From: a bacterium
Lineage (GTDB): Bacteria > Patescibacteriota > Microgenomatia > JAADGY01
NCBI GenBank assembly: GCA_013152165.1
Contig: JAADGY010000031.1
Coordinates: forward strand, 1 to 11,351
Direction of reading: 5' to 3'
DNA length: 11,351 bases
Under the pieces are notes generated by a model, which was not told the origin of the DNA, made no database searches, and saw nothing but the letters and a program-made list of their open reading frames with translations. A program made the position numbers and the translations under genes. Below are positions 11,238 to 11,351 of the stretch, in pieces; within the stretch, counting starts at the first letter, position 1, and each line of letters starts with the position of its first letter.

Positions 11238-11243
11238 TATAAT
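11238..11243 (+). promoter_or_regulatory. -10 box (TATAAT) of the tRNA synthetase gene, leaderless
   Basis: A perfect TATAAT ends six bases before the ATG at 11250. The start of transcription would fall on or next to the initiation codon. No Shine-Dalgarno sequence is present. Confidence 0.65.
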
Positions 11244-11249
11244 GACCTC

Positions 11250-11351
11250 ATGGACAAACACTTTAAGCCCCAAGAAATCGAGGGTCAAATCTATCAATTT
11301 TGGCAGGACCACAAAACTTTTCAACCCTCCGGCAGGGGAAAGCCTTTCTGC
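11250..11351 (+). CDS. valS: Valyl-tRNA synthetase, N-terminal 34 codons
   Basis: This is the start of a class I aminoacyl-tRNA synthetase, running off the right edge. The visible residues MDKHFKPQEIEGQIYQFWQDHKTFQPS...KPFC match the usual ValS opening (F/Y-x-P-x-x-I/V-E-x-x-I-Y-x-x-W, then F-x-P and P-F just before the PPPNVTG segment, which lies beyond the window). Isoleucyl- or leucyl-tRNA synthetases begin in a related way, so the assignment rests on the spacing and the E-x-x-IYQFW word. The ATG is supported by the TATAAT six bases upstream and by the open frame continuing to the last base. Confidence 0.8.
   Translation, partial: MDKHFKPQEIEGQIYQFWQDHKTFQPSGRGKPFC

Larger units (their letters stand above)
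10695..11249. other. Non-coding region with hairpins and AT-rich repeats
   Basis: No credible gene was found in these 555 bases. An open frame at 10722-10970 runs through two inverted repeats and is Pro/Ser-rich without structure. Contents from left to right: the minus-strand promoter/terminator pair, GGAGTGGTTTT (10862-10872, also at 437-447), the hairpin at 10897-10935, a short ACCAG-TTAG-CTGGT stem at 10996-11009, phased AAACTT words at 11032-11057, AACTTTTAACT and TGCACTTT (also in the 527-560 tract), and a terminator before the tRNA synthetase gene. No tRNA and no T-box antiterminator signature were recognised. Confidence 0.65.

Noticed and set aside
10980..11249. Possible T-box or other leader riboswitch before the tRNA synthetase gene
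   Set aside because: There is a terminator, but the T-box core (AGGGTGG-ACCGCG-like) was not found and the gene's own -10 box lies downstream of the terminator, next to the ATG.

Overview
The window looks like a chromosomal segment of a Patescibacteria/CPR bacterium, plausibly of the Microgenomates type. This is inferred from gene content and style, not from a marker gene. The signs are short, tightly overlapping genes, several genes with a -10 box almost touching the ATG (leaderless style), small unrecognised membrane proteins, intergenic regions full of hairpins, and an archaeal-style mevalonate pathway in an otherwise bacterial setting. UGA acts as a normal stop throughout.

Layout. Bases 2-82 are the 3' end of a gene running in from the left. 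Bases 83-571 hold no convincing gene but contain a large inverted repeat and four strong hairpins. A minus-strand gene (572-1036) encodes a membrane-anchored, cysteine-rich protein with a dockerin/EF-hand-like loop. It is divergent from a ten-gene plus-strand block (1125-8698): two small membrane proteins, class I HMG-CoA reductase, archaeal-type HMG-CoA synthase, acetoacetyl-CoA thiolase, a DUF35 zinc-ribbon/OB-fold protein, type 2 isopentenyl diphosphate isomerase, a Nudix-box protein, isopentenyl phosphate kinase and cis-prenyl (undecaprenyl diphosphate) synthase. Nearly every junction overlaps or abuts, so this reads as one operon. A 66-codon gene (8841-9041) follows with its own sigma70-like promoter and a Rho-independent terminator. 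Next comes a second small plus-strand block (9122-10694): a DUF5678-like protein, a retropepsin-like aspartic protease, a polytopic membrane protein and a one-pass membrane protein. Bases 10695-11249 are non-coding, with a minus-strand promoter/terminator pair, hairpins and a plus-strand terminator. The window ends in the first 34 codons of a probable valyl-tRNA synthetase.

How it works together. Thiolase, HMG-CoA synthase and the DUF35 bridge would make HMG-CoA, and HMG-CoA reductase would make mevalonate. Isopentenyl phosphate kinase and type 2 isomerase supply IPP and DMAPP at the end of an archaeal-type (isopentenyl phosphate) route, and the cis-prenyltransferase would build the lipid carrier for cell-wall synthesis. 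Mevalonate kinase, the decarboxylation step and the short-chain trans-prenyl synthase are not in the window. The most interesting points are a compositionally distinct Nudix gene between the isomerase and the phosphate kinase, an isomerase with altered FMN-site motifs, a duplicated 23-nt palindrome at two gene ends in the operon, and a gene 3' end that appears to have been copied in inverted orientation.
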